Part shown: positions 1 through 8,672 of the stretch, in pieces
Layout of the letters: the number at the start of each line of letters is the position of its first letter
Position numbering within the stretch: position 1 is the stretch's first letter
Source of the DNA: Tissierella sp.
GTDB lineage: Bacteria; Bacillota; Clostridia; Tissierellales; Tissierellaceae
Assembly: GCF_031460495.1 (NCBI RefSeq)
Contig: NZ_JAVKTS010000002.1
Location: forward strand, 613,332 to 677,331
DNA length: 64,000 nt
Reading direction: 5' to 3'
Made by a program: the position numbers and the translations under genes
Notes under the pieces: generated by a model
Seen by the model: the letters and a program-made list of their open reading frames with translations, nothing else
The model's database searches: none
What the model was told of the DNA's origin: nothing

Positions 1-2
1 AA

Positions 3-983
3 TTAATGGATAGTTTAAATATTGTTGACTACTTATCATTTGGTAGCGAAGTTGGAGAACTTGAACCCTTACTTCAAATATCTAATATCCTATCTAATGA
101 ACCAGTATCTTATAAAGAAATGCTGAGAAATAATTTATCTACAGGTTTATCATATTCAGTATCAAGAAGCAACGCTATAGAAGAATATACGAATACATTC
201 TCTACTGATAGTCAGTTTGATTATAAAGAAATCTTAAGCAAATCAAATAATATACTTGGAATAGAATATTTAAAAGCTATAAATAAAACCAATTCTAAAA
301 TAAAGCCAATTACAATAAAACGATCTGGTAGTTCTTATAATGATCTTGACTTATCTAATGGCCATGCAAGTGCAACTGGAATTAGAAATATAGTGAAAAA
401 AAAAGGACTTAATTCTATTAAATCTCTGGTTCCAATAGAAACATATAATTGTTTAGAAGAATATTTATGCAAATATAATAATTTTAACTACTTGGAAAAT
501 TATAATCAGATATTGCTTTATTTAATCCTCTCAACGGAAAAAGAAAAACTTGAAGGCCTAATAGATATTGAAAATGGGCTGGAAAACAGAATAAAAGATC
601 AAGGAGTTAAATCTAATAATATCAAAGAGATAATAAATAGTATTGTAACTAAAAGATATCCAAGAACTCGTATTCAAAGATTATTTGTCCATTTACTAAA
701 TAACCTATATAAAGATAATTTCGAACAATTATATAAATCTTATCCTTCATATATTCGGGTTTTGGGTGCTAATAAAAATGGAGTATTATTATTAAAAAAG
801 ATAAAAGAAAACTCTACACTACCTATTATAACTAAATTTGCTGATTATAAACATCTTGACAATAAAGAACTTGAAGATATTTTAATTTACGACAAAAAGG
901 CAACTGACCTTTTTTTCTTAGGTCTAAATCATCCAACACTTTTGTCAAATATGGATTATTTGATTTCACCTTATATAAAATAA
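3..983 (+). CDS. tmcAL: tRNA(Met) cytidine acetate ligase TmcAL, 5' end cut by window
   Basis: This family (formerly YlbM/DUF795) uses acetate and ATP to acetylate the wobble cytidine of elongator tRNA-Met. The reading frame is open through the left edge; about 326 residues are visible against a usual 390-410, so the HIGH-like nucleotidyltransferase motif lies outside. Visible signatures are FGSE near the start and the block R-SGSSYND followed by SATGIR at about residues 103-125, typical of the family. The ATG at 6 is internal, not the start. The gene precedes ylbJ in the same direction, as in other Clostridia. The name rests on family motifs and context. Confidence 0.85.
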   Translation, partial: LMDSLNIVDYLSFGSEVGELEPLLQISNILSNEPVSYKEMLRNNLSTGLSYSVSRSNAIEEYTNTFSTDSQFDYKEILSKSNNILGIEYLKAINKTNSKIKPITIKRSGSSYNDLDLSNGHASATGIRNIVKKKGLNSIKSLVPIETYNCLEEYLCKYNNFNYLENYNQILLYLILSTEKEKLEGLIDIENGLENRIKDQGVKSNNIKEIINSIVTKRYPRTRIQRLFVHLLNNLYKDNFEQLYKSYPSYIRVLGANKNGVLLLKKIKENSTLPIITKFADYKHLDNKELEDILIYDKKATDLFFLGLNHPTLLSNMDYLISPYIK

Positions 984-1051
984 TCCATTATTATCTCCCT
1001 ATAAATCATATTTTTTTATATGAAAAATATATTAGTATGGGAGGAGTGAAT

Positions 1052-2284
1052 ATGAAAAACAATAAAAATATAAGAAGAGTTATATCCAAAATATTATTAG
1101 CTTTATTTATTATAGTAGTATTAATAGGTATTTTATCTAATCCTATGCTCTCTTTAAATAGTGCTACATCAGGATTATCTTTATGGTTTAATATTGTCAT
1201 ACCTTCATTGTTGCCATTTTTTATAATCTCTGAATTGCTTATAGATTTAGGTTTTGTTAATCTTATCGGAAGACTTCTCCACCCCATTATGAAACCACTA
1301 TTCAATGTACCTGGCGAAGGTGCTTTCCCCTTAGCCATGTCTATATTGTCAGGTTACCCTGTAGGTTCTAAAATAACATCTAGACTTAGAGAAAAAAACT
1401 TAATCACAAAAGAAGAAGGTACTAGATTGATATGTTTTACTAGTACCTCCGGACCTCTTTTTATGTTAGGAGCTGTTAGTATTGGAATGCTAAAGGATCC
1501 ATCACTTGCGCCTATGATAATAATTCCACACTATCTTAGTATATTAATATTAGGTTTTATATTTAGGTTTTATAAACCAAATAAAACAAGAAAAAATCAT
1601 ACTCTAAAAAATCATACTAAAAATAATATATTTGAAGAAATGCAAGATTTCTTCAGTACATGGATTAGGACAAATAAATCTTTGGGTTCTATGATAACAA
1701 AATCAGTCAAAGAAAGTATGGATACAATATTATTGATTGGTGGTTTACTAATATTTTATTCAGTCCTAATTGAAGTTCTACTTAATTTCAGTTTTATTAA
1801 TAGTATTTTGATTCATTTAATTAATAGATTCTCCTTAAACATAAATATAATAAAAGGATTAATCTCAGGTTTTTTTGAAGTAACCACAGGATGCAAAAAC
1901 ATAGCATTAACCAATATCAATTTAATCAGCAAAATCCTGATTATTAATTTTCTAATTGGATGGGGTGGAGTATCTGTACATAGTCAAGCAATTAGTTTTA
2001 TTAATAATACTGATATAAATAGTAAATTATATATAATATCTAAGTTCTTTCATGGAATCTTATCCTCATTATTCGGATATATAATATATATATTAAAATA
2101 TAAGAATTACACCCAAACAACTTTCTTAGAAACTATTTATATCCCGAAGCAATTTGTGTTAAATGATTGGATTTATGTATTAACAAATTCAACAAAACTT
2201 GTACTAAGTATAAATCTTTATGTATTTATACTATCAATATTTATTTTCTTACTACATAGGAAGTTTGGAAAAGAACTTAGTTAG
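1052..2284 (+). CDS. ylbJ: Sporulation integral membrane protein YlbJ
   Basis: This 410-residue polytopic membrane protein has nucleoside-recognition (Gate)-type segments, including SGYPVGSK and the TSTSGPLFMLG stretch. In Bacillus YlbJ is a SigE-dependent protein needed for spore cortex/heat resistance; its transported substrate is unsettled. I place the start at 1052 because GGGAGGAG lies just upstream; an in-frame ATG at 1037 would put that Shine-Dalgarno inside the gene. It follows tmcAL by 68 bases. Its 3' end overlaps the converging coiled-coil gene by 8 bases. The upstream spacer contains TCATATT, which loosely resembles a SigE -35 box, but I do not call a promoter. Confidence 0.88.
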   Translation: MKNNKNIRRVISKILLALFIIVVLIGILSNPMLSLNSATSGLSLWFNIVIPSLLPFFIISELLIDLGFVNLIGRLLHPIMKPLFNVPGEGAFPLAMSILSGYPVGSKITSRLREKNLITKEEGTRLICFTSTSGPLFMLGAVSIGMLKDPSLAPMIIIPHYLSILILGFIFRFYKPNKTRKNHTLKNHTKNNIFEEMQDFFSTWIRTNKSLGSMITKSVKESMDTILLIGGLLIFYSVLIEVLLNFSFINSILIHLINRFSLNINIIKGLISGFFEVTTGCKNIALTNINLISKILIINFLIGWGGVSVHSQAISFINNTDINSKLYIISKFFHGILSSLFGYIIYILKYKNYTQTTFLETIYIPKQFVLNDWIYVLTNSTKLVLSINLYVFILSIFIFLLHRKFGKELS

Positions 2285-2723
2285 AACCCCTAAGTTCCTT
2301 TCTATTGTCATTTAATAATTGGATTAATTCTTTTAAATTTTCTTGGGTTTCCTGCATTAAGGTATCTGCATATTCCATGGCTCCCAATCTAATGTCCTTA
2401 GCATTACTTTGAGCCTTTGAAATAATTTCTTCTGCCCTTGAGTTTGCCTTCTTTGTGATTTCCTCTTGATCAACTAGTTCTTCTAATCTTGATTCTGTCT
2501 CTTGTAACAAAGTATCTGCATCTTTTTGAGCTTCTGCTAAAATTCTCTGTCTCTCTTCTTTAATCCAAGCAGCTTGTTTAATTTCGTCAGGTAGTTTAAT
2601 TCTAATTTCCTTTACAATCTCTAAAACTTCAAACTTATCCACCATAACCTTACCAGAAAACGGTAAGCTTGTACCTGCCTCTACAATGTCCTCAATTTCA
2701 TCAATTAGTCTTAAAACTTCCAT
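2277..2723 (-). CDS. Coiled-coil protein of the coaD locus (ATP synthase b/H-subunit-like)
   Basis: This is a 148-residue soluble, charged, mostly helical protein. From about residue 50 to the end it is rich in Glu, Lys, Ala and Gln with heptad-like spacing (AEAQKDADTLLQETESRLEE), resembling ATP synthase F0 b or V-type H subunits and DivIVA-type coiled coils. Proteins like it are often annotated simply as ATPase next to coaD in Clostridia. No catalytic motif is visible. It lies 5 bases downstream of coaD and is probably the last gene of the rsmD-coaD transcript. Its function is unknown. Confidence 0.8.
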   Translation of the reverse strand: MEVLRLIDEIEDIVEAGTSLPFSGKVMVDKFEVLEIVKEIRIKLPDEIKQAAWIKEERQRILAEAQKDADTLLQETESRLEELVDQEEITKKANSRAEEIISKAQSNAKDIRLGAMEYADTLMQETQENLKELIQLLNDNRKELRGSN

Positions 2724-2728
2724 ATCTA

Positions 2729-3211
2729 TTAGCGGCCCCCTCTAAATTTATTCTTCAAAGCTTGTTCTACTATTTCAGGAACAAAATAAGATACTTCTCC
2801 ACCAAACATGGCTACTTCTCTAACTATACTTGAACTTAGAAAAGCGTGTTTACTATCAGATACCATAAAAAGAGTCTCTATCTCATTATTGATTTTTTTA
2901 TTTACTAAAGCCATTTGCATTTCATACTCAAAATCTGAAACGGCTCTAAGACCTCTAATCATTGTAGTACATCCTTTATATGCAGCATAATCAGTTAACA
3001 ATCCTGTAAAAGAATCTATCTCAACATTAGGAAATTCTTTAGTTACTTCTCTTAGAAAGTGAGTTCTTTCTTCTATAGAAAATACATTATTCTTTGATGG
3101 ATTGTTTAAAATTGCAACTATCAAATGTTCTACTTTCCTTGAAGCCCTTTCTATAATATCTAAATGCCCATATGTTACTGGGTCAAAGCTTCCTGGATAA
3201 ACAGCTTTCAT
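2729..3211 (-). CDS. coaD: Phosphopantetheine adenylyltransferase
   Basis: This enzyme joins ATP and 4'-phosphopantetheine to make dephospho-CoA, the penultimate CoA step. The 160-residue length is normal. The N-terminal YPGSFDPVTYGHLDII carries the T/HxGH nucleotidyltransferase motif (His16), and SSSIVREVA near residue 127 is the C-terminal ISSS-type motif. The start ATG at 3211 follows GGAGG. It sits 12 bases after rsmD, the usual rsmD-coaD pairing. CoaBC, encoded at 21.5-22.7 kb, supplies its substrate. Confidence 0.97.
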   Translation of the reverse strand: MKAVYPGSFDPVTYGHLDIIERASRKVEHLIVAILNNPSKNNVFSIEERTHFLREVTKEFPNVEIDSFTGLLTDYAAYKGCTTMIRGLRAVSDFEYEMQMALVNKKINNEIETLFMVSDSKHAFLSSSIVREVAMFGGEVSYFVPEIVEQALKNKFRGGR

Positions 3212-3223
3212 ATGCCTTCCTCC

Positions 3224-3781
3224 TTAATTGCTTATTTTATAAAATGATAATGACTTGCTACCATACTTTCTATAATCATATTTTATAAATCTGTTTATAT
3301 TGTTTTCTAAGTCCAATTCACTTTCGTGCTCAATTATTATCATACCATCTTCTTCTAAGATGCTCTCTGAATCTATTAAATCTAATAATGTAATAAGAAG
3401 ATTTTCTTGTCTAAATGGAGGGTCCAAATATATATAATCAAACTTTAGTTTATTTGCATTAAAAGACTTTATAGCTAAAAATATGTCAATTTTCATAATA
3501 ATACTTTGATCAAGTAATTTAGTATGCTTTAAATTTTCTTTTATAATATCAATACTCTCACTATAGTTATCAACAAAGTAACATAGTTTAGCACCTCTAC
3601 TAAGAAATTCAATTCCAATAGAACCAGAACCTCCAAATGCATCTAGTACTATACTATCATCGTCAATATATCCTAAAATATTAAATAAAGATTCTTTAAT
3701 CTTATCTTCAGTAGGTCTAACAGACTTACCTTTTGGTGCGATTAATTTGTGTCCTTTCCTTAAACCAGCTATAACTCTCAA
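3224..3781 (-). CDS. rsmD: 16S rRNA (guanine966-N2)-methyltransferase RsmD
   Basis: This SAM-dependent methyltransferase modifies G966 (E. coli numbering) of 16S rRNA. Over 185 residues it shows the RPTEDKIKESLFNIL segment, the SAM-binding FGGSGSIGIE motif near residue 49 and the catalytic DPPF near residue 120. The start is TTG at 3781, seven bases after GGAGG, with no nearby ATG. It lies downstream of recG across 63 bases in which I see no clear terminator, and directly upstream of coaD. Confidence 0.95.
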   Translation of the reverse strand: MRVIAGLRKGHKLIAPKGKSVRPTEDKIKESLFNILGYIDDDSIVLDAFGGSGSIGIEFLSRGAKLCYFVDNYSESIDIIKENLKHTKLLDQSIIMKIDIFLAIKSFNANKLKFDYIYLDPPFRQENLLITLLDLIDSESILEEDGMIIIEHESELDLENNINRFIKYDYRKYGSKSLSFYKISN

Positions 3782-3844
3782 ATATTTGCCTCCTCAAAAC
3801 TATAATAATTATTTTATCATATATTACCCATTTTAAAATAATAA

Positions 3845-5905
3845 TTAATTAAAAGTCAAATTTTCCTGTGAATTTATGAATTTTTTTTGAATTTCATTCT
3901 TTAGATTTTTATATTTTTCATCTATTAGATTCGAATCATTATTTAGTATTATAATAGCTTCTTTTTGTGCAATCTTTAAAATGCTCATATCTGTAATTAG
4001 ATTTGCCACCTTGAGTTCAGGTAATCCATGCTGTTTAGTGCCAAAAAATTCTCCTGGTCCTCTTAACTCTAGGTCCTTTTCAGAAATCTTAAACCCATCA
4101 GTAGAACTTTGTAATATCCTCATTCGCTCTCTAGCAATCGGATTATTACTTTCATTAATAAGAATACAATATGATTGATATTTTCCCCTACCGACCCTTC
4201 CACGAAGCTGGTGTAATTGTGCCAAACCAAATCTTTCAGCATTATAAATAACCATAATATTTGAATTCGGAACATTAACTCCTACTTCTATAACTGTAGT
4301 AGATACTAGTATATCAACTTTATTATCTTTAAATCCCTCCATAACTTGATCCTTCTCTTTAGAACTCATTTTACCATGTAATAAAGCAATATTAAAATCT
4401 TCGAAAATATTATTTTTTAGATTTTCATATATCTCTTCAGCTGATTTAATAGTAAGTGTTTCACTTTCTTCAATTAATGGACATACAATATATGCTTGTC
4501 TCCCTTCTTCTATTTGTTTCCTTACAAATTTATTAATTCTATCTATCATTTCAGGTCCAACAGCATAAGTTTCAATTTCTTTTCTACCTGGAGGTAATTC
4601 ATCAATTATAGAAATATCTAGGTCACCATATAAAATTAAAGCTAGTGTCCGTGGAATAGGTGTTGCTGTCATTACTACTACATCAGGATAATTTCCCTTT
4701 TGAGCCAGTACCGCTCTTTGCTTTACCCCAAATCTATGTTGTTCATCTGTAATAGCCAAACCTAATCTATAAAATTCCACATTTTCTTGTATAATAGCAT
4801 GTGTACCAATTAATATATCTATAAATCCTTCTTTTAGATTATATAGAATCTCCTCTTTTTTCTTGATAGGAATACTTCCCACAAGAAGTTCACATTTAAT
4901 ATTGTAGTCTGAAAATAATTTGCTAATAGATTCAAAATGTTGCCTAGCTAATATTTCAGTAGGAGCCATCATTACAGCTTGATAGCCTGATAAAACTGAT
5001 TTATACATTGCAATGACTCCTACAACTGTCTTCCCTGAACCTACATCTCCCTGTACCAATCTACTCATCTGTGTATCTTTTTCCATATCCTCTTCAATTT
5101 CTCTAATTACATTATTTTGTGCATTTGTAAGTTTAAATGGTAATTTATCAATAAACACATTAACTTCTGAAGTTCTTTTAAATTTTATTCCACTATTACT
5201 ACTATAGTTCTTATTCTTAATAATAAAAAGTCCCATTTGAAGTGTAAATAATTCTTGAAAAGAAAGTCTTTTTCTAGATTTCTCTATTAATGATTTATTA
5301 GAAGGAAAATGAATATTCATAATTGCTTCCTTAATACCCAGGAGACTATATCTTTCTATTATATCTAAAGGTAGAAATTCATTGACTAAATCAAGATATT
5401 CATTAATTGCAAAGCTAATTATTTTTGTGATTTCATTATTTGTTAGTCCTTCAGTTAATGGGTAGACTGGCATAATCCTTCCTATCTTTTCCATTGCATT
5501 TACCTTCTCTACAATTGGATTCATTATCTGAATTTCTTTACCTATTTTATTTATCTTACCATTTACAATAAGTTTTTCTCCAATTTGAAACTTGTCCTTT
5601 AAATACTCTTGATTAAACCATACTAAATACGCTGTCCTAGAATTATCCTTTACAGGAACTTTTAAAATAGAAAGGTTCTTCCTAGGTCTAATAATACTTC
5701 CAGGACCAATGACTTCAATCTGTAAGCTTGCCTTCTCACCAATCTTACACTCTAATATACTCATAAAATTTGACCTATCATCATATTCTCTAGGAATAAA
5801 GTATAATAAATCTTCAATGGTGTTGATATTTAGTCGTTTTAACTTGTATGCTTTTTTGGGTCCTACCCCTTTTATGTACTGAATATTCATAGATAGGGAA
5901 TCCAT
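3845..5905 (-). CDS. recG: ATP-dependent DNA helicase RecG
   Basis: This 686-residue superfamily 2 branch-migration helicase rescues stalled replication forks and Holliday-type junctions. An N-terminal helical/OB wedge region (about 1-170) is followed by two RecA-like domains: Walker A GDVGSGKT at about 286-293, DEQH at 387-390 and TATPIPRT at 413-420. A QLRGRVGRG motif VI and the TRG-type C-terminus follow. Length and motifs are complete. The ATG at 5905 follows GGAGG. A complete terminator hairpin (5943-5969) lies between it and the preceding gene, leaving about 37 bases for any promoter of its own. Confidence 0.97.
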   Translation of the reverse strand: MDSLSMNIQYIKGVGPKKAYKLKRLNINTIEDLLYFIPREYDDRSNFMSILECKIGEKASLQIEVIGPGSIIRPRKNLSILKVPVKDNSRTAYLVWFNQEYLKDKFQIGEKLIVNGKINKIGKEIQIMNPIVEKVNAMEKIGRIMPVYPLTEGLTNNEITKIISFAINEYLDLVNEFLPLDIIERYSLLGIKEAIMNIHFPSNKSLIEKSRKRLSFQELFTLQMGLFIIKNKNYSSNSGIKFKRTSEVNVFIDKLPFKLTNAQNNVIREIEEDMEKDTQMSRLVQGDVGSGKTVVGVIAMYKSVLSGYQAVMMAPTEILARQHFESISKLFSDYNIKCELLVGSIPIKKKEEILYNLKEGFIDILIGTHAIIQENVEFYRLGLAITDEQHRFGVKQRAVLAQKGNYPDVVVMTATPIPRTLALILYGDLDISIIDELPPGRKEIETYAVGPEMIDRINKFVRKQIEEGRQAYIVCPLIEESETLTIKSAEEIYENLKNNIFEDFNIALLHGKMSSKEKDQVMEGFKDNKVDILVSTTVIEVGVNVPNSNIMVIYNAERFGLAQLHQLRGRVGRGKYQSYCILINESNNPIARERMRILQSSTDGFKISEKDLELRGPGEFFGTKQHGLPELKVANLITDMSILKIAQKEAIIILNNDSNLIDEKYKNLKNEIQKKFINSQENLTFN

Positions 5906-5942
5906 ATTAATACCTCCTTATGTAAGAGTAATTAACATATAT

Positions 5943-5969
5943 AAAAGAAAAACCCTACCAAAAGTAGGG
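5943..5969 (-). terminator. Intrinsic terminator after the FakA-like gene
   Basis: Read on the minus strand, CCCTAC and GTAGGG form a six-pair stem around a five-base loop and are followed by TTTTTCTTTT. It begins just after the stop codon at 5973 and ends 37 bases upstream of recG. Confidence 0.8.
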
Positions 5970-5972
5970 AAT

Positions 5973-7616
5973 TTATTCTACGGAAAATATATAGTAATAT
6001 AACGGTTGGCCACCAAATACTACTTCAATATCAATATCAGTATATTCCTTAGATAAATGATTTTCTAAATCATTAGCCAAATCCTCAGCTAGATCACTTC
6101 CATATATAATTGTAATCAAAGAAGTATCTTCATCAATCATATCTTCTAGAAGCTTCATAGCAACCTCATTAATTTCTTTACCATTTGAAACAATATCACC
6201 CTCAGAAATACCTATGATATCATCTTTTTCTATTTTGTTATTATTGAATTCTGTATCCCTAACAGCATAGGTAACTTGACCAGTTTTTACATTACTAATT
6301 GCTTCTTTCATCTTACAAACATTTTCTTCATCAGATTTCGTTTCATCAAAAGCTAACAATGCTGAGATGCCCTGAGGAATAGATTTTGTTGGAATAACAA
6401 TAATATTTCTAGAACTTAGCTCTCTGGCTTGTTCTGCTGCTAAAATTATATTGCTATTATTCGGTAATATAAAAACATATTCACTATTGGTGTTTTCAAT
6501 TGCATTAAGTATATCCTCAGTGCTAGGATTCATTGTTTGCCCACCAGATACTAGAATATCAACATTTAAACCCTTGAAAACTTCATCTATTCCTTCACCT
6601 ACAGATATAGCTATAAATGAAAATTTCTTTTTAGGTTCTATGTTTTTAATCTCATTTATTTTTTCCAGCTCAGATTTTAATAGTACTTCTTCATGCTGGT
6701 ATCTCATATTATCAATTTTAATATCAGATAATTCCCCTATAGCAACTGCCTTCTCAAGAACAATACCAGGATTATTTGTATGAACATGAACTTTTATTAG
6801 TCCTTCTCCACCAACTACCATTAATGAATCCCCTTGGATTGACAATTCATCTCTAAAAGAATCAATATCACTAAATTCTGTATTAATAATAAATTCTGTA
6901 CAATATGCAAACTTAATATCATCAGTATCTATATATTCACGTTGAAGAATATTTTTAGATTCAGCCTTGCTTTCTTGTGGCTTAACTTCAACCTCTACTA
7001 CACCTGATAAGGCATTATATGCTCCTGTTAACACATAGATAAATCCTTTTCCACCTGCATCAACAACTCCAGCTTGCTTTAAGACTGGAAGCATTTCAGG
7101 AGTTTTATCAAGGACTATTGATCCTTTATCAATTATCTTTTTTAGAAATGCTAAAATATCTTTTTCTTCTTTACAAATAGATAATGCATAGTCACCACAT
7201 TCTCTAGCTACAGTTAGTATTGTTCCTTCTGTTGGTTTCATAACAGCCTTATATGCAGTATCAGCTGCCTGTTTCAGCGCATTTGCAATAATCTTAGTGT
7301 CTACAGTGTCATTACCATTTAAGCCATTGGCAAACCCTCTAAATAATTGTGATAATATAACTCCTGAGTTTCCCCTTGCCCCCATTAGTGAACCATGGGA
7401 TGTGGCTAATGCAATTTTCGAAACACTATCCTCATCAATACTAAGGCCTTGTTTAATAGCAGAATTCACTGTAAGTGACATGTTTGTACCTGTATCTCCA
7501 TCAGGAACAGGAAAAACATTTAAGGAGTTTACCTCCTCTTTATTATCCTCTAGGAACTTTGCTGCACCAATAAGTGCCTTTTTCAGCATTGCTCCATCTA
7601 GAATCTCTATTTTCAA
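5973..7616 (-). CDS. fakA: FakA-like DAK2/DegV-domain protein (YloV family)
   Basis: The N-terminal DhaL/DAK2 kinase domain has PDGDTGTNMS at about 38-47, whose Asp39, Asp41 and Asn45 fit the Mg-ATP site, plus GARGNSGVILSQ. The C-terminal half resembles the EDD/DegV-like region of YloV. In Staphylococcus FakA phosphorylates fatty acids bound to FakB so that exogenous fatty acids enter phospholipid synthesis. I see no fakB here. The 547 residues are full length. The start is TTG at 7616, eight bases after GGAGG. It is paired with asp23 upstream as in Bacillus (yloU-yloV). The family assignment is firm; the fatty-acid kinase role is inferred. Confidence 0.9.
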   Translation of the reverse strand: MKIEILDGAMLKKALIGAAKFLEDNKEEVNSLNVFPVPDGDTGTNMSLTVNSAIKQGLSIDEDSVSKIALATSHGSLMGARGNSGVILSQLFRGFANGLNGNDTVDTKIIANALKQAADTAYKAVMKPTEGTILTVARECGDYALSICKEEKDILAFLKKIIDKGSIVLDKTPEMLPVLKQAGVVDAGGKGFIYVLTGAYNALSGVVEVEVKPQESKAESKNILQREYIDTDDIKFAYCTEFIINTEFSDIDSFRDELSIQGDSLMVVGGEGLIKVHVHTNNPGIVLEKAVAIGELSDIKIDNMRYQHEEVLLKSELEKINEIKNIEPKKKFSFIAISVGEGIDEVFKGLNVDILVSGGQTMNPSTEDILNAIENTNSEYVFILPNNSNIILAAEQARELSSRNIIVIPTKSIPQGISALLAFDETKSDEENVCKMKEAISNVKTGQVTYAVRDTEFNNNKIEKDDIIGISEGDIVSNGKEINEVAMKLLEDMIDEDTSLITIIYGSDLAEDLANDLENHLSKEYTDIDIEVVFGGQPLYYYIFSVE

Positions 7617-7634
7617 TTATAGTACCTCCTTAAA

Positions 7635-7991
7635 CTACTTTTCAACTCTAATTCCTTGTACATGTACATTTATTTTGTCTATTTTCATACCAGTTAAATT
7701 TTCCACATTAAACTTAACCCTATCAATTATATTTTCAGCAACTACAGAGATTCTCACTCCATATTCCAATATAACATGTAGATCAATAGTTAATTTTTCA
7801 TCCTTTGAATACACTTTTATGCCTTTAGACAAATAATCCCATTTTAAAAGCTCAAATAAACCGTCTGTCGCATTTTTAGAAGCCATACCCACTATACCAT
7901 AAGATTCCATAGCAGATATACCTGCAAGAGTAGCTATGACATTGTCATCTATGCTAATTATTCCATACTGAGTATTGGTTTTGGCTGGCAT
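7635..7991 (-). CDS. yloU: Asp23/Gls24 family envelope stress protein (YloU)
   Basis: This 118-residue member of the Asp23 (alkaline shock) family starts ATG at 7991 after AAGGAGG. The family pattern is visible: an N-terminal GIISIDDNVIATLAGISA, then short beta and helix segments ending VHVQGIRV. No signal peptide or membrane segment is seen. Such proteins associate with the membrane periphery and their loss triggers cell-wall stress in staphylococci. It is first in a two-gene unit with the FakA-like gene and has a good SigA-type promoter at 8031-8059. Confidence 0.93.
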   Translation of the reverse strand: MPAKTNTQYGIISIDDNVIATLAGISAMESYGIVGMASKNATDGLFELLKWDYLSKGIKVYSKDEKLTIDLHVILEYGVRISVVAENIIDRVKFNVENLTGMKIDKINVHVQGIRVEK

Positions 7992-8030
7992 AAGTAATCG
8001 CCTCCTTATTTTAAATATACCATATTCTTT

Positions 8031-8059
8031 ATTTTACCCTAAATAATAAAATAGTTCAA
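8031..8059 (-). promoter_or_regulatory. SigA-type promoter for asp23-fakA
   Basis: On the minus strand there is TTGAAC (8054-8059), a 17-base spacer and TAAAAT (8031-8036), about 40 bases upstream of the asp23 ATG. It lies back to back with the rpmB promoter. Confidence 0.65.
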
Positions 8060-8098
8060 CTAAATACTATTATTATATTTGGTAATAATACATTTTAG

Positions 8099-8128
8099 TT
8101 GCATTCTCATATGTCTTTATGTTAGAAT
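8099..8128 (+). promoter_or_regulatory. Putative SigA-type promoter for rpmB
   Basis: TTGCAT (8099-8104), an 18-base spacer and TAGAAT (8123-8128) lie about 75 bases upstream of the rpmB start. A TATAAT overlaps the same place three bases downstream, so the exact -10 is uncertain. Confidence 0.5.
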
Positions 8129-8201
8129 ATAATGTGTTATTATTGAATTGTAGAAATATACTTTTTAGTATTTTCAGTAGTAGATTAAGGAGGTGTTTTT
8201 C

Positions 8202-8393
8202 ATGGCGAAGGTTTGTGAAGTATGTGGAAAGGGAAAAGTATTTGGTAACAAAGTTACTTTCTCAAATAAAAAGAGTTCAAGAAGCTGGTCCCCTAACATT
8301 AGAACAGTTAGAGCTGTCGTTAAAGGCGCAACAAAAAGAGTAAATGTATGTACTAGATGTTTAAGATCTGGGTATGTTGAAAGAGCATTATAG
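8202..8393 (+). CDS. rpmB: 50S ribosomal protein L28
   Basis: This large-subunit ribosomal protein has 63 residues. MAKVCEVCGKGK at the N-terminus and CTRCLRSG near residue 53 give the four-cysteine zinc-ribbon form of L28. The start at 8202 follows AAGGAGG with a nine-base gap; an upstream in-frame ATG at 8193 falls inside the Shine-Dalgarno region. It is monocistronic, opposite in direction to its neighbours, with its own promoter and terminator, just as in Bacillus between thiN and asp23. Confidence 0.97.
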   Translation: MAKVCEVCGKGKVFGNKVTFSNKKSSRSWSPNIRTVRAVVKGATKRVNVCTRCLRSGYVERAL

Positions 8394-8417
8394 TTTTCAA
8401 ATAAAAGAAGTTTGAGT

Positions 8418-8456
8418 AAGGCTTGCCATCAGCTAATGGAAGCCTTATTTTATTTT
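8418..8456 (+). terminator. Intrinsic terminator of rpmB
   Basis: AAGGCTTGCCAT pairs with ATGGAAGCCTT (one bulged base), followed by ATTTTATTTT, 24 bases after the rpmB stop. The T-tract runs into the 3' end of the opposing small membrane protein gene. Confidence 0.8.
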
Positions 8457-8615
8457 AAGAATTAATGCTCCCATTATTAATAAAGCAATCCCTATTAGTA
8501 TCAAAAGTACTTCAATAGGAATAAAATATATTATTATTAATAAACCAACAGCACCTAAAGTTATACCTATTATTTTTTTTGATTTGATTCTATATCTATA
8601 CAAAAATCTTTTCAC
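8445..8615 (-). CDS. Small two-helix membrane protein, unknown function
   Basis: This is a 56-residue protein with a basic N-terminus (KRFLYRYRIKSKK) and two closely spaced hydrophobic segments, about residues 15-33 and 35-53, which predicts a hairpin membrane protein. I choose the GTG at 8615 because GGGGGTG lies six bases upstream; other in-frame GTG codons at 8624 and 8630 overlap that site. It lies between thiN and rpmB, where Bacillus carries spoVM, but the sequence does not resemble SpoVM. A terminator separates it from thiN, so its promoter is unclear. I do not recognise the family. Confidence 0.65.
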   Translation of the reverse strand: MKRFLYRYRIKSKKIIGITLGAVGLLIIIYFIPIEVLLILIGIALLIMGALILKIK

Positions 8616-8672
8616 AGCAAGCACCCCCACAACTATCTAATACATTCTATTCAAATCCATTATTATTAGTTA

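Noticed and set aside
1003-1051. SigE-like promoter upstream of ylbJ
   Set aside because: TCATATT fits a -35 loosely but no convincing CATACAAT-type -10 follows at the right distance.
7297-7836. 179-codon open frame on the plus strand opposite the FakA-like and asp23 genes
   Set aside because: It lies wholly antisense to two well-supported genes, has no Shine-Dalgarno and its Ser/Pro/Phe-rich translation is typical of an antisense shadow.
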